Part shown: one piece after another, positions 1 through 7,413 of the stretch
Layout: each line of letters opens with the position of its first letter
Numbering within the stretch: position 1 is the first letter of the stretch
Assembly: GCA_010032085.1 (NCBI GenBank)
Contig: RGYL01000013.1
Location: 1 to 13,170 of the forward strand
Direction: 5' to 3'
Source: Actinomycetota bacterium
GTDB taxonomy: Bacteria; Actinomycetota; Actinomycetes; Nanopelagicales; Nanopelagicaceae
Length of the DNA stretch: 13,170 nt
The notes under the pieces: model-generated
The model's input: the letters and a program-made list of their open reading frames with translations, nothing else
What the model was told of the DNA's origin: nothing
Databases searched by the model: none
Made by a program: the position numbers and the translations under genes

Positions 1-2
1 TA

Positions 3-791
3 ACTATTGCGGCGCGCTCACTTGAAAAAGCAGAAGCTGTTCGCAAAGAGATATCTCCCTCCCGAATTGAATTACTTGAACTGGATTTAGCCGATCTTGA
101 GAGCGTGCGTAAAGCTGCCCGGAAAATTGATTATGAGATTGATGTTTTGATTTTGAATGCAGGAATCATGGCAATACCCCTCACCAAAACTAAGGATGAT
201 TTCGAGATGCAGATGGGCACAAATCATCTCGGGCACTTTGCATTTGCTGGTTTAATAAGAGAGAAAGTTAAATCACGTGTTGTAACGATATCAAGTCAAG
301 CTCATCGCATGGGAAGTTTTGTGGATTCCTCAACCACAAGCATTCGCGACATATGTTTAGGTAGAAACAAGTACTCACCCTGGGGGGCTTACGGAGCAAG
401 TAAATTAGCGAATTTATTATTTACTTTTGAGTTAGAGCGACTTTCCTCTGCGAATGGCTGGGGATTTAAGGCCTTTGCGGCACATCCCGGTTACTCAAAC
501 ACAAATCTGCAAAGCGTAGGACCGAAGGTGCGTGGAAATATTTGGGAAGAGCGAGCGACTGCTTTCATGAATGGAATAGTTGCGCAATCTGCGGCGCGCG
601 GAGCGCTCCCAACTTTATGCGCCGCAACGTTTCCCAACCTTTATGGCGCATCTTTTATTGGCCCAGATGGTTTTATGGAAATGCGTGGATTTCCTCGCGC
701 AGTCCGTGCTCGCTCAATTGCTTACGATCAAACACTTGCAACAAATCTTTGGAGCGTGAGTGAGGAGTTAACCGGCGTAGTTTGGCGGTAA
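3..791 (+). CDS. Short-chain dehydrogenase/reductase (SDR), 5' end outside window
   Basis: The frame is open from the left edge (base 3), so about 262 C-terminal residues are seen. The GTG at 105 is an internal valine codon, not the start. In order, the sequence shows an acidic D-L-A-D segment (about residues 28-31 of the fragment) that usually contacts the adenine of the cofactor, the NAG motif in LILNAGIM, a GTNHLGHF helix, the catalytic serine in TISSQAHR, and the catalytic YGASK (YxxxK). The glycine-rich nucleotide-binding loop must lie upstream of the window. The pattern resembles the retinol dehydrogenase/WWOX-like SDRs, which reduce or oxidise carbonyl/alcohol groups with NAD(P)(H). 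The substrate cannot be read from the sequence. Nine bases separate its TAA from leuS. The two genes have no obvious functional link, so co-transcription may be only positional. Confidence 0.85.
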   Translation, partial: TIAARSLEKAEAVRKEISPSRIELLELDLADLESVRKAARKIDYEIDVLILNAGIMAIPLTKTKDDFEMQMGTNHLGHFAFAGLIREKVKSRVVTISSQAHRMGSFVDSSTTSIRDICLGRNKYSPWGAYGASKLANLLFTFELERLSSANGWGFKAFAAHPGYSNTNLQSVGPKVRGNIWEERATAFMNGIVAQSAARGALPTLCAATFPNLYGASFIGPDGFMEMRGFPRAVRARSIAYDQTLATNLWSVSEELTGVVWR

Positions 792-800
792 CCTACGCAT

Positions 801-3257
801 ATGCATGAGGCTTACGACATCCACCATGTCCAAGAAAAGTGGTTGCCGATATGGGATGAGATTGCGCCGTTCCGCTCTGGAAATAAAGAGGATTCAAGAC
901 CTAAAAAGTATGTGCTCGATATGTTCCCTTACCCATCGGGAGATCTGCACATGGGACATGCAGAGGCCTATGCCCTTGGGGATGTAATCGCCCGCTATTG
1001 GGTGCAAAAAGGATTTAATGTCATGCATCCGATTGGTTGGGATGCATTTGGTCTACCAGCAGAGAATGCGGCAATAAAGCGCAATGAGGACCCGAGCGTT
1101 TGGACTTACGAGAATATAAATACCCAACGAGCTTCGATGCGCAGGTATGCCTGTTCCTTTGATTGGGATCGAGTTCTTTATACCTGTGACCCGACGTACT
1201 ACAAATGGAATCAATGGATATTTCTTAAACTTTACGAGAAAGGTCTTGCCTACCGAAAAGACTCCGCTGTTAATTGGTGCCCAGATTGCCAGACCGTTTT
1301 AGCGAACGAACAAGTAGTTGCTGGTCTTTGTGAGCGTTGCGATAACCCTGTTACAAAGAAGAAATTGAACCAGTGGTATTTCAAAATTACTGATTATGCA
1401 GAGCGCCTTCTTAAGGATATGGAACAACTAGAAGGTAAGTGGCCGGAGAAAGTCCTTACCATGCAGCGTAATTGGATTGGTAAGTCCACCGGTGCAGAAG
1501 TTAAATTTGAAATCGAAGGTAGAAAAGATCCTGTAATCATTTACACAACTCGTCCAGACACACTTTACGGGGCAACATTTATGGTCGTTGCAGTCGATAG
1601 TGATTTGGCTCGCGAGCTAGTTGCTGGAACGGAAGTTGCCGAGAAGTTCAATGAGTACTTTGATTCGGTAAAAGCCGCAAGTGATATCGATCGTCTTTCG
1701 ACCGAGCGAGCGAAGACCGGTATTTTTCTAGAGCGTTTTGCAATAAATCCGGTTAATGGTGAACGAATACCTATTTGGGCAAGTGATTATGTTTTGGCCG
1801 ATTACGGCACCGGTGCAATCATGGCTGTTCCAGCGCATGATCAACGAGATCTTGATTTTGCGCGCGCGATGAAACTTCCAGTCAGAGTCGTGGTGGAGAC
1901 TGATGGGGAAGATCCTGCGTTATCTGGGTTAGCAACAGATGGCGAGGGAAAAATGATTAATTCTGGCTCGCTAAATGGTCTATCAACAAGTGAGGCAATC
2001 ACAAAAGTTATTCAAGAGCTAGCGAGCAAGGGATTAGGGAAGGCCACATCTAATTTTCGTCTACGCGATTGGTTGATTTCGCGCCAACGCTATTGGGGAA
2101 CTCCTATCCCAATAATCCATTGCCCGAAGTGTGGTGAAGTGCCCGTTCCCCCAGAGCAACTTCCGGTCAAGCTGCCCGACTCAAAAACTGTAGATTTGAA
2201 ACCAAAAGGTAGTTCGCCGTTAGCAACAGCGACTGAATGGTTGAACGTAGATTGCCCAAAGTGTGGCGTCAAAGCGCAACGTGATACCGACACTATGGAT
2301 ACTTTCGTCGATTCATCTTGGTACTTCCTTCGTTATACCAGCGTGAATCATGACGATAAGGCATTTGATTTAGAAGAAGTGAAGACTTGGTTACCAGTTG
2401 ATCAATATGTGGGCGGAGTAACCCACGCTATTTTGCATCTTTTGTATTCAAGGTTTTTTACCAAGGCGTTATTTGATATGGGATTAGTTGATTTCAATGA
2501 ACCATTTACGAGATTGCTAAATCAAGGCATGGTAATCATGGATGGATCTGCGATGAGTAAGAGTCGTGGAAATCTCGTCCGCCTCTCCGATGAGTTAGAG
2601 CGTCATGGGGTTGATGCAATTCGTCTATCGATGGTTTTCGCCGGACCACCTGAGGATGATGTGGATTGGGCTGATGTTTCGCCATCCGGCTCAGTGAAGT
2701 TTTTAAATCGCGCCTGGCGCCTCTCGGGTGATGTAACAAGTTCGCCAACGGTCGACTTTAGCTCCGGTGATCTAGCCCTTAGAAAGGTCACTCATAAAGC
2801 AATTCACGATATTTCATTTGCAGTTGAGTCATTCCGATTTAACGTAGCGGTCGCGCGAATCATGGAGTTGGTAAATGCCACACGAAAGGCTATTGATAGT
2901 GGATGTGGTCCGCTTGACCCAGCAGTTCGTGAGGCGACGGAAGCTGTTGCAATCTCACTCTCACTAATCGCTCCGTATACGGCTGAGGAGATGTGGGAGC
3001 GGCTTGGCCACAAGCCTTCAGTTGCCCTTGCTGGTTGGCCCAAAGTCGATGCATCTTTATTGACCGAAGAGGCTGTGACCGCGATCTTCCAGATAAATGG
3101 AAAGATCAAAGCTCGGGTAGAAGTATCACCAAGCATTAGCGATTCCGAACTTGAAGCGATGGCTCTTTCAGATGCGAGCGTAAAGAGCGAATTGAATGGG
3201 GTTGAACCAAAGAAGGTAATCACCAAAGCGCCAAAGTTTGTGAATATAGTTCTTTAA
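801..3257 (+). CDS. leuS: Leucyl-tRNA synthetase
   Basis: This cytoplasmic class I synthetase charges tRNA-Leu with leucine. It has 818 residues and looks complete. Visible motifs are the HIGH-type HMGH (residues 50-53), a zinc-type knob with C160/C163 and C177/C180, the CP1 editing domain with TTRPDTLYG (249-257) and the conserved editing aspartate in AHDQRD (D347), then DWLISRQRYWG (423-433). A second pair of CPKC motifs lies at 441-444 and 485-488. The KMSKS loop reads AMSKS (584-588), so the first lysine is replaced by alanine. The roughly 45-residue leucine-specific insertion that precedes this loop in E. coli LeuRS is absent, as in Bacillus-type enzymes. A C-terminal anticodon-binding domain and a small tail domain (INGKIKARVEV) follow. 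The ATG start gives MHEAYDIHHVQEKW, a normal LeuRS N-terminus. No clear Shine-Dalgarno precedes it. Confidence 0.97.
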   Translation: MHEAYDIHHVQEKWLPIWDEIAPFRSGNKEDSRPKKYVLDMFPYPSGDLHMGHAEAYALGDVIARYWVQKGFNVMHPIGWDAFGLPAENAAIKRNEDPSVWTYENINTQRASMRRYACSFDWDRVLYTCDPTYYKWNQWIFLKLYEKGLAYRKDSAVNWCPDCQTVLANEQVVAGLCERCDNPVTKKKLNQWYFKITDYAERLLKDMEQLEGKWPEKVLTMQRNWIGKSTGAEVKFEIEGRKDPVIIYTTRPDTLYGATFMVVAVDSDLARELVAGTEVAEKFNEYFDSVKAASDIDRLSTERAKTGIFLERFAINPVNGERIPIWASDYVLADYGTGAIMAVPAHDQRDLDFARAMKLPVRVVVETDGEDPALSGLATDGEGKMINSGSLNGLSTSEAITKVIQELASKGLGKATSNFRLRDWLISRQRYWGTPIPIIHCPKCGEVPVPPEQLPVKLPDSKTVDLKPKGSSPLATATEWLNVDCPKCGVKAQRDTDTMDTFVDSSWYFLRYTSVNHDDKAFDLEEVKTWLPVDQYVGGVTHAILHLLYSRFFTKALFDMGLVDFNEPFTRLLNQGMVIMDGSAMSKSRGNLVRLSDELERHGVDAIRLSMVFAGPPEDDVDWADVSPSGSVKFLNRAWRLSGDVTSSPTVDFSSGDLALRKVTHKAIHDISFAVESFRFNVAVARIMELVNATRKAIDSGCGPLDPAVREATEAVAISLSLIAPYTAEEMWERLGHKPSVALAGWPKVDASLLTEEAVTAIFQINGKIKARVEVSPSISDSELEAMALSDASVKSELNGVEPKKVITKAPKFVNIVL

Positions 3258-3315
3258 ATCCACAAGATCCTCATGAAGTCAACTGCGATAACACTTTTCA
3301 TGTTCTTATTACGGC

Positions 3316-3882
3316 ATGAAAAATATTCTTGATTACTCATTAGACCAAAAACGCGCCCTCATTGCTATCGCACTAGGAGCTTTAGTTATCTCGGCATTTC
3401 TCTTCTTTGCTTCGAAAGGTGAAGCGGTTGAGGCGCCGCCCATAAAGATAGTCGAGTCAACCCCCACCAAGATGTTCCTAGTTCATGTTGCTGGGAAGGT
3501 TAATAAACCTGGGGTATACCCAGTTCTGGAGGGCTCGCGAGTAGTAGATGCAATCGCAGCCGCGGGCGGAGCGAAGAAGGGTGTTGAGTTATCTCAAATA
3601 AATCTTGCTAGAAAAGTTGTAGATGGTGAACAGATATTTCTAGGCGATAAACCAATTGAGCTGAGAAGTACGAACTCTAAGAACTATCGCGGCACCATTT
3701 ATGTGAATAGAGCAACGGTCTCACAATTTGATTCTCTTATTGGCGTGGGTCCGGTAATAGCGAAGAGAATTATTGAATATCGTGAGAAAAACGGGCCTTT
3801 TGTAGATATTGCTGACCTCCAGAAAGTAGCGGGAATCGGTCCTAAATCCTTTGAGAAGATAAAGAATCGACTCTCACTCTGA
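3316..3882 (+). CDS. comEA: ComEA competence DNA receptor
   Basis: The gene encodes 188 residues. A short cytoplasmic N-terminus is followed by one membrane segment (about residues 14-31, rich in A/L/I/F), so the rest should lie outside the membrane. Residues about 50-112 form an SLBB-type domain (FLVHVAGKVNKPGVYPV... ending near GEQIFLGD). The C-terminal 60 residues are a double helix-hairpin-helix DNA-binding unit (IGVGPVIAKRIIEYR and VAGIGPKSFEKI). In the family this protein binds incoming double-stranded DNA and passes it to the ComEC channel, and comEC follows directly here. The ATG at 3316 fits the membrane helix, but the upstream sequence has no strong ribosome-binding site. The 58-base gap from leuS shows no convincing terminator. 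Confidence 0.93.
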   Translation: MKNILDYSLDQKRALIAIALGALVISAFLFFASKGEAVEAPPIKIVESTPTKMFLVHVAGKVNKPGVYPVLEGSRVVDAIAAAGGAKKGVELSQINLARKVVDGEQIFLGDKPIELRSTNSKNYRGTIYVNRATVSQFDSLIGVGPVIAKRIIEYREKNGPFVDIADLQKVAGIGPKSFEKIKNRLSL

Positions 3883-6086
3883 AGGGCCTTGCCCTTTCTG
3901 TCGGAATTTGGCTAGGGATACTTCTAGCCGATTTCCAGAGCGCCTTAGTGCCTGTTCTGCTCGTTCTTTCCCTTCTTCTAGTAAGAAAATCCGTTGCTCC
4001 CGTTGTTTTTGCAATCTCATTAGGTGCGTTGATCTTTGCCGTTCATAGCTATTCAATGAGTGAAAGTCGGGTCAGAGGACTTGTCGGAAGTGAAGTTCTC
4101 GTGCGGGGTGTTGTTAGTTCCGATCCCGTTGAGACTCGGCCAAAAGTCTCTGGTTCAAGAATCAGCACTTCAAAGACTACTTTCTTAATGCGACTTACCG
4201 AAATACCTAGTGAAACTTCACTTCGGATTCCGGTTCGAGTTTTGATTGCGCAAGATCTTGGGCTGATACCTGGGGAACGTATTGAATTAGTTGCGCGGGT
4301 TATTAAGAGCGATGAACGTAAGGTCGCAGCTCTCCTGATTGGAAGGGTTGGAACCCTAAAGTCTTTAAATAGACCAAGAGCTCTAGATTCTCTAGAAATT
4401 ATCCGAACCGCTTTGCGTGAAAGAGCGGATGCGATCGGTGGCGATTCGGGAGCGCTCATTCCGGGGATGGTGATTGGCGATGTCTCGCTGCAAAGTCCAG
4501 AGTTCACCAAGCGGATGCTCAACGCGGGACTCTCGCACCTAACTGCAGTAAGTGGCGCAAATTTCGCGATTGTTAGCGCATTTCTCTTTACACTCATTGG
4601 ATTTCTTATCCCAAATCGCAAAGTTCAAGTAATCACCACAGTTTTAGGACTGGCAGTCTTTGTTTTACTAGTTCGACCCACGCCCTCGGTTTTGCGCGCT
4701 GCGGTGATGGCCCTTGTTTTCCTAGTTGCAAAATTGAGTGGGCGAAAGAGTGCAGCTACTAACTCATTGGCAGTAGCAATCAGCGCCCTTCTCTTGATTA
4801 ATCCCTTCCAGGCTTTCGAGGCTGGCTTTATCTTGAGCGTTCTCGCAACTAGCGGGTTGATATTTTTTGCACCTTTGATTGCGCGGAGAATAAAAGGGCC
4901 AAGAATTCTTGGGGAGTTGGTCTCTATTCCTATGGCAGCAACGCTTTTCTGTTCTCCCTATCTAATGTTTCTCTCCGGCGGGATGAATTTAAGTGCGATA
5001 CCGCTAAATATTGCCGCAGCACCAGCCGTCCCATTTGTTACCGTCATGGCATTCATAGCCACAATTCTTGTTCTGCCACTCCCAATACTTGCCGAGTACC
5101 TTCTCTTTTTGGCAAACATTGGAACTAGCTGGATCGTCTTTCTCGCCGGCTGGAGTAAAAACGCACCAACCTTTGTATCTAGCCCCATCATCTTGATACT
5201 TGCTATTGCAGCCTTACTCTGTTTTCGCAAAATCAGTTATCGAAATAAATCACGAATAGCAATTCCGATATTGCTAGCGCTCTCCCTAATTACGCTAAGT
5301 CAACGTTTGTCATTTCCGGGAACACAATGGCGCGTTGGCCAATGCGATGTTGGGCAAGGCGATGCCTTACTTTTTAACTTAGGTAAAGACAATGCCGTTC
5401 TCTTTGATGCCGGTCCAGATCCCAAAGCCCTTGATCGCTGCCTTGATTCATTTAAAGTTAAGGCAATACCACTAGTAGTTATTAGTCATATTCATGCCGA
5501 TCATTATCTTGGCCTATCAGATGTTGGCGGAAGATATATTGGAGAAGTTTGGAGTAATCAATCGGCACCCTCACTTGGTGCTTTTGCGCAGAACGTTAGA
5601 GAAGTTAGAGCCGGAGTTAGGGCGAGCGTAGGAGATATCTCAATTGAGATTCTTTGGCCGGAAAGTGGCGTGGAAGAGTTTGACTCTGTTGAAGGGGATG
5701 GTTCTGCGGAAAATAATCGAAGCCTGGTTGCACTGGTTGAGTTTGCCGGGAAACGGATTTTAGTAACGGGAGATATTGAGCCAGGAGCTCAACAAGCGAT
5801 CCTCAATCGCATTCCCAATTTAGATTTGCTGAAAGTCCCGCATCATGGTTCCCGCCACCAAGAACTAGCGCTCTTTCAAAGCGCCGAGATATTTCTAATT
5901 AGCGTAGGGAAGAATTCCTATGGACACCCCGATGAGGGACTAATATCGCATCTAGCATCGCTGGGGCGAGTATTTAGAACCGATAAAGATGGCGCAATAT
6001 CGCTTAGCTGGCAAGGGCGTCAGAAGAACGAGATAGTCTCGGCCAGATTCATGGGGAAGGAGTGGTGGCGACTTTCGTGGCACTAA
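3879..6086 (+). CDS. comEC: ComEC DNA uptake channel with metallo-beta-lactamase domain
   Basis: This is the membrane channel for entry of single-stranded DNA during transformation. Reading from GTG 3948 gives 712 residues, but the frame is open upstream and encodes KGLALSVGIWLGILLAD, a typical first ComEC membrane helix. I therefore place the start at CTG 3879, which forms a CTGA overlap with the comEA stop (735 residues). Using that numbering: an N-terminal helix pair, a soluble OB-like region, the competence domain (PGMVIGDVSL..HLTAVSGANFAIV, near 195-231) with many membrane segments to about residue 475, then a C-terminal metallo-beta-lactamase-like domain. The latter shows DVGQGDA, HIHADH (537-542) and VPHHGSRH, so the metal-site motifs look intact. 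The 3' end overlaps holA. The domain assignment is sure; the start is an inference. Confidence 0.92.
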   Translation: MKGLALSVGIWLGILLADFQSALVPVLLVLSLLLVRKSVAPVVFAISLGALIFAVHSYSMSESRVRGLVGSEVLVRGVVSSDPVETRPKVSGSRISTSKTTFLMRLTEIPSETSLRIPVRVLIAQDLGLIPGERIELVARVIKSDERKVAALLIGRVGTLKSLNRPRALDSLEIIRTALRERADAIGGDSGALIPGMVIGDVSLQSPEFTKRMLNAGLSHLTAVSGANFAIVSAFLFTLIGFLIPNRKVQVITTVLGLAVFVLLVRPTPSVLRAAVMALVFLVAKLSGRKSAATNSLAVAISALLLINPFQAFEAGFILSVLATSGLIFFAPLIARRIKGPRILGELVSIPMAATLFCSPYLMFLSGGMNLSAIPLNIAAAPAVPFVTVMAFIATILVLPLPILAEYLLFLANIGTSWIVFLAGWSKNAPTFVSSPIILILAIAALLCFRKISYRNKSRIAIPILLALSLITLSQRLSFPGTQWRVGQCDVGQGDALLFNLGKDNAVLFDAGPDPKALDRCLDSFKVKAIPLVVISHIHADHYLGLSDVGGRYIGEVWSNQSAPSLGAFAQNVREVRAGVRASVGDISIEILWPESGVEEFDSVEGDGSAENNRSLVALVEFAGKRILVTGDIEPGAQQAILNRIPNLDLLKVPHHGSRHQELALFQSAEIFLISVGKNSYGHPDEGLISHLASLGRVFRTDKDGAISLSWQGRQKNEIVSARFMGKEWWRLSWH
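6053..6062 (+). promoter_or_regulatory. Ribosome-binding site for holA inside comEC
   Basis: GGGGAAGGAG is a strong Shine-Dalgarno-like tract within the last codons of comEC. It lies before three in-frame GTG codons (6062, 6065, 6077). Spacing is too tight for 6062 and short for 6065 if pairing uses the AGGAG end, but workable for 6065 if it uses GGGGAAGG, and rather long for 6077. It supports initiation in this cluster without deciding which GTG is used. Confidence 0.5.
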
Positions 6087-7042
6087 CGCCGGTTGTACTA
6101 ATACATGGAAGCGAAGCCGCCCTATCCGATCGCGCGCTCAACGAGGCGTTATCTTTAAGAAAAGATTTTGAAAGAACTACGTTAGATGGATCAGAGTTAG
6201 AGTTAGGCAGATTTAGCGAGGTAATAGCTCCTTCACTTTTCTCGGAGCGGCGAGTAGTTGTTATAAGAGATTTACAAGATGTAATTGGCGAAGTGGGCGA
6301 AGAGATTTTGGCTAGTTTTGAAGCCATAGATCCAAATACTCATCTCATCTTTCTCCATCGCGGAGGCGTAAAAGGTAAGGGCTTGGTCGAGAAGATAAAG
6401 AAGCAGAAAAGTGAGTACATCGCCTGCGAACCGCTTAAGAAACAATCAGAGAAAGAGGGATTTGTAAGGGAGGAGTTTGCTAGACATGGAAGAAAGATTT
6501 CTCCCGCAGCGGTAGTTGCCCTTGTAAATGCAACTGGAAGTGATACCCGCGAACTTGCCGCAGCATGCAGCCAAATCGCTTTCGATACCAATGCTGGAAA
6601 AGCTCAGATTGATGAAGGCGATATAGCAAATTACTACCAGGGTCGAGTAGAAGCAACGGGATTTGATGTCGCTGATGCAGTTGTTGCCGGGGATGTGAAA
6701 GGAACTTTGATAACTCTACGTCAGGCGCTCGATACCGGAACTGATCCAGTAATGATTATCTCAGCGGTCGCAAATTCTGTAAGAGCAATTGCAAAAGTCT
6801 CCGATGTTCCACGAAATGCAAAGTCATTTGAACTTGCTGGGACTTTGGGGCTGGCGCCTTGGCAGATTGATAAAGCACGACGCCAATTAACTCGATGGCG
6901 CCCCGGGATGATTACCTTTGCAATAAATGAATTAGCTCGCGCAGATTACGGAGTTAAGGGCGGGGAGGCCGATCCCATTTATGCCTTGGAGCGAGCTATG
7001 GTGGCGATAGCGAAAAACATTGCTTCTGGAGGCTCGGTTTGA
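6062..7042 (+). CDS. holA: DNA polymerase III delta subunit
   Basis: Delta is the clamp-loader subunit that opens the beta sliding clamp during replication. The 326-residue product begins with a HolA-like strand and loop (TPVVLIHGSEAALSDRAL), where delta has a degenerate ATP-binding fold. It continues through the RRVVVIRDLQDV and THLIFLHRGG strands and a helical middle (GSDTRELAAACSQIAF, matching the usual G-x-D-x-R-x-L pattern). It ends with a collar domain (VADAVVAGDVKGTLITLRQAL...). Length and order fit the family. Three GTG codons (6062, 6065, 6077) are possible starts; all give an overlap with the 3' end of comEC, in a different frame. Position next to comEC and before rpsT is a common bacterial order and supports the call. 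Confidence 0.92.
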   Translation: MVATFVALTPVVLIHGSEAALSDRALNEALSLRKDFERTTLDGSELELGRFSEVIAPSLFSERRVVVIRDLQDVIGEVGEEILASFEAIDPNTHLIFLHRGGVKGKGLVEKIKKQKSEYIACEPLKKQSEKEGFVREEFARHGRKISPAAVVALVNATGSDTRELAAACSQIAFDTNAGKAQIDEGDIANYYQGRVEATGFDVADAVVAGDVKGTLITLRQALDTGTDPVMIISAVANSVRAIAKVSDVPRNAKSFELAGTLGLAPWQIDKARRQLTRWRPGMITFAINELARADYGVKGGEADPIYALERAMVAIAKNIASGGSV

Positions 7043-7095
7043 GCCTTTTGCGGTCTGGCTGATAGCCTTCGGCGCTCAATCTCAAGCGGAAGATC

Positions 7096-7103
7096 AAGGA
7101 AGG
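7096..7103 (+). promoter_or_regulatory. Strong Shine-Dalgarno for rpsT
   Basis: AAGGAAGG ends 7 bases before the GTG start of rpsT. This is among the clearest ribosome-binding sites in the window and supports the GTG start at 7111. It fits a highly translated ribosomal protein. Confidence 0.75.
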
Positions 7104-7110
7104 CAGTTTC

Positions 7111-7380
7111 GTGGCAAATATCAAGTCTCAAATTAAGCGAATCAAGACTAACGAGAAGGCTCGTGAACGTAACAAGTCGGTTCGCTCTTCCTTTAAGACT
7201 GCTATCCGTCGTTTCCGTGAAGCCCTTTCATCTGGTGACTCAAAAGCAATTGCAACTGAACTCCAGAGCGCATCTCGTCAGCTCGATGTTGCTGTTTCCA
7301 AGGGCGTAATTCATCCCAACCAAGCAGCGAATAAGAAGTCGGCTATGGCAAAAGCTGCCCATAAAGCCGGCGCTCGCTAA
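7111..7380 (+). CDS. rpsT: Small ribosomal subunit protein S20
   Basis: S20 binds 16S rRNA early in 30S assembly. The 89-residue product is short, strongly basic and helical. It opens with the standard ANIKSQIKRIKTNEKARERNKSVRS signature (residues 2-26) and ends in the usual HPNQAANKKSAMAKAAHKA region. The start is GTG, backed by AAGGAAGG seven bases upstream. It sits in a 68-base gap after holA, one of the longest gaps between genes here. It may have its own promoter in that gap, but I could not identify one with confidence. Codons look more biased than in neighbours (frequent CGT and AAG), as expected for a highly expressed gene. Confidence 0.98.
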   Translation: MANIKSQIKRIKTNEKARERNKSVRSSFKTAIRRFREALSSGDSKAIATELQSASRQLDVAVSKGVIHPNQAANKKSAMAKAAHKAGAR

Positions 7381-7413
7381 AAGCTTAATTAACAAGAACT
7401 AGGCGGACGAGAG

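Noticed and set aside
2804..3226. Minus-strand open frame of 140 codons opposite leuS
   Set aside because: It is a shadow of the LeuRS anticodon-binding region; no family features and no ribosome-binding site.
3272..3320. Inverted repeat CATGAA / TTCATG between leuS and comEA, with a third CATGAA at the comEA start
   Set aside because: Only a 6 bp stem with a roughly 19-base loop and no T run; too weak for a terminator or operator call.
4049..4621. Long minus-strand open frame (190 codons) opposite comEC
   Set aside because: The + strand has strong ComEC domains, and the antisense product is a low-complexity Ser/Arg-rich shadow with no recognisable motif.
7043..7110. Possible promoter or stem-loop (GGCT-GAT-AGCC) between holA and rpsT
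   Set aside because: The stem is only 4 bp without a T tract, and the candidate -35/-10 boxes are poor matches; not supportable as a feature.
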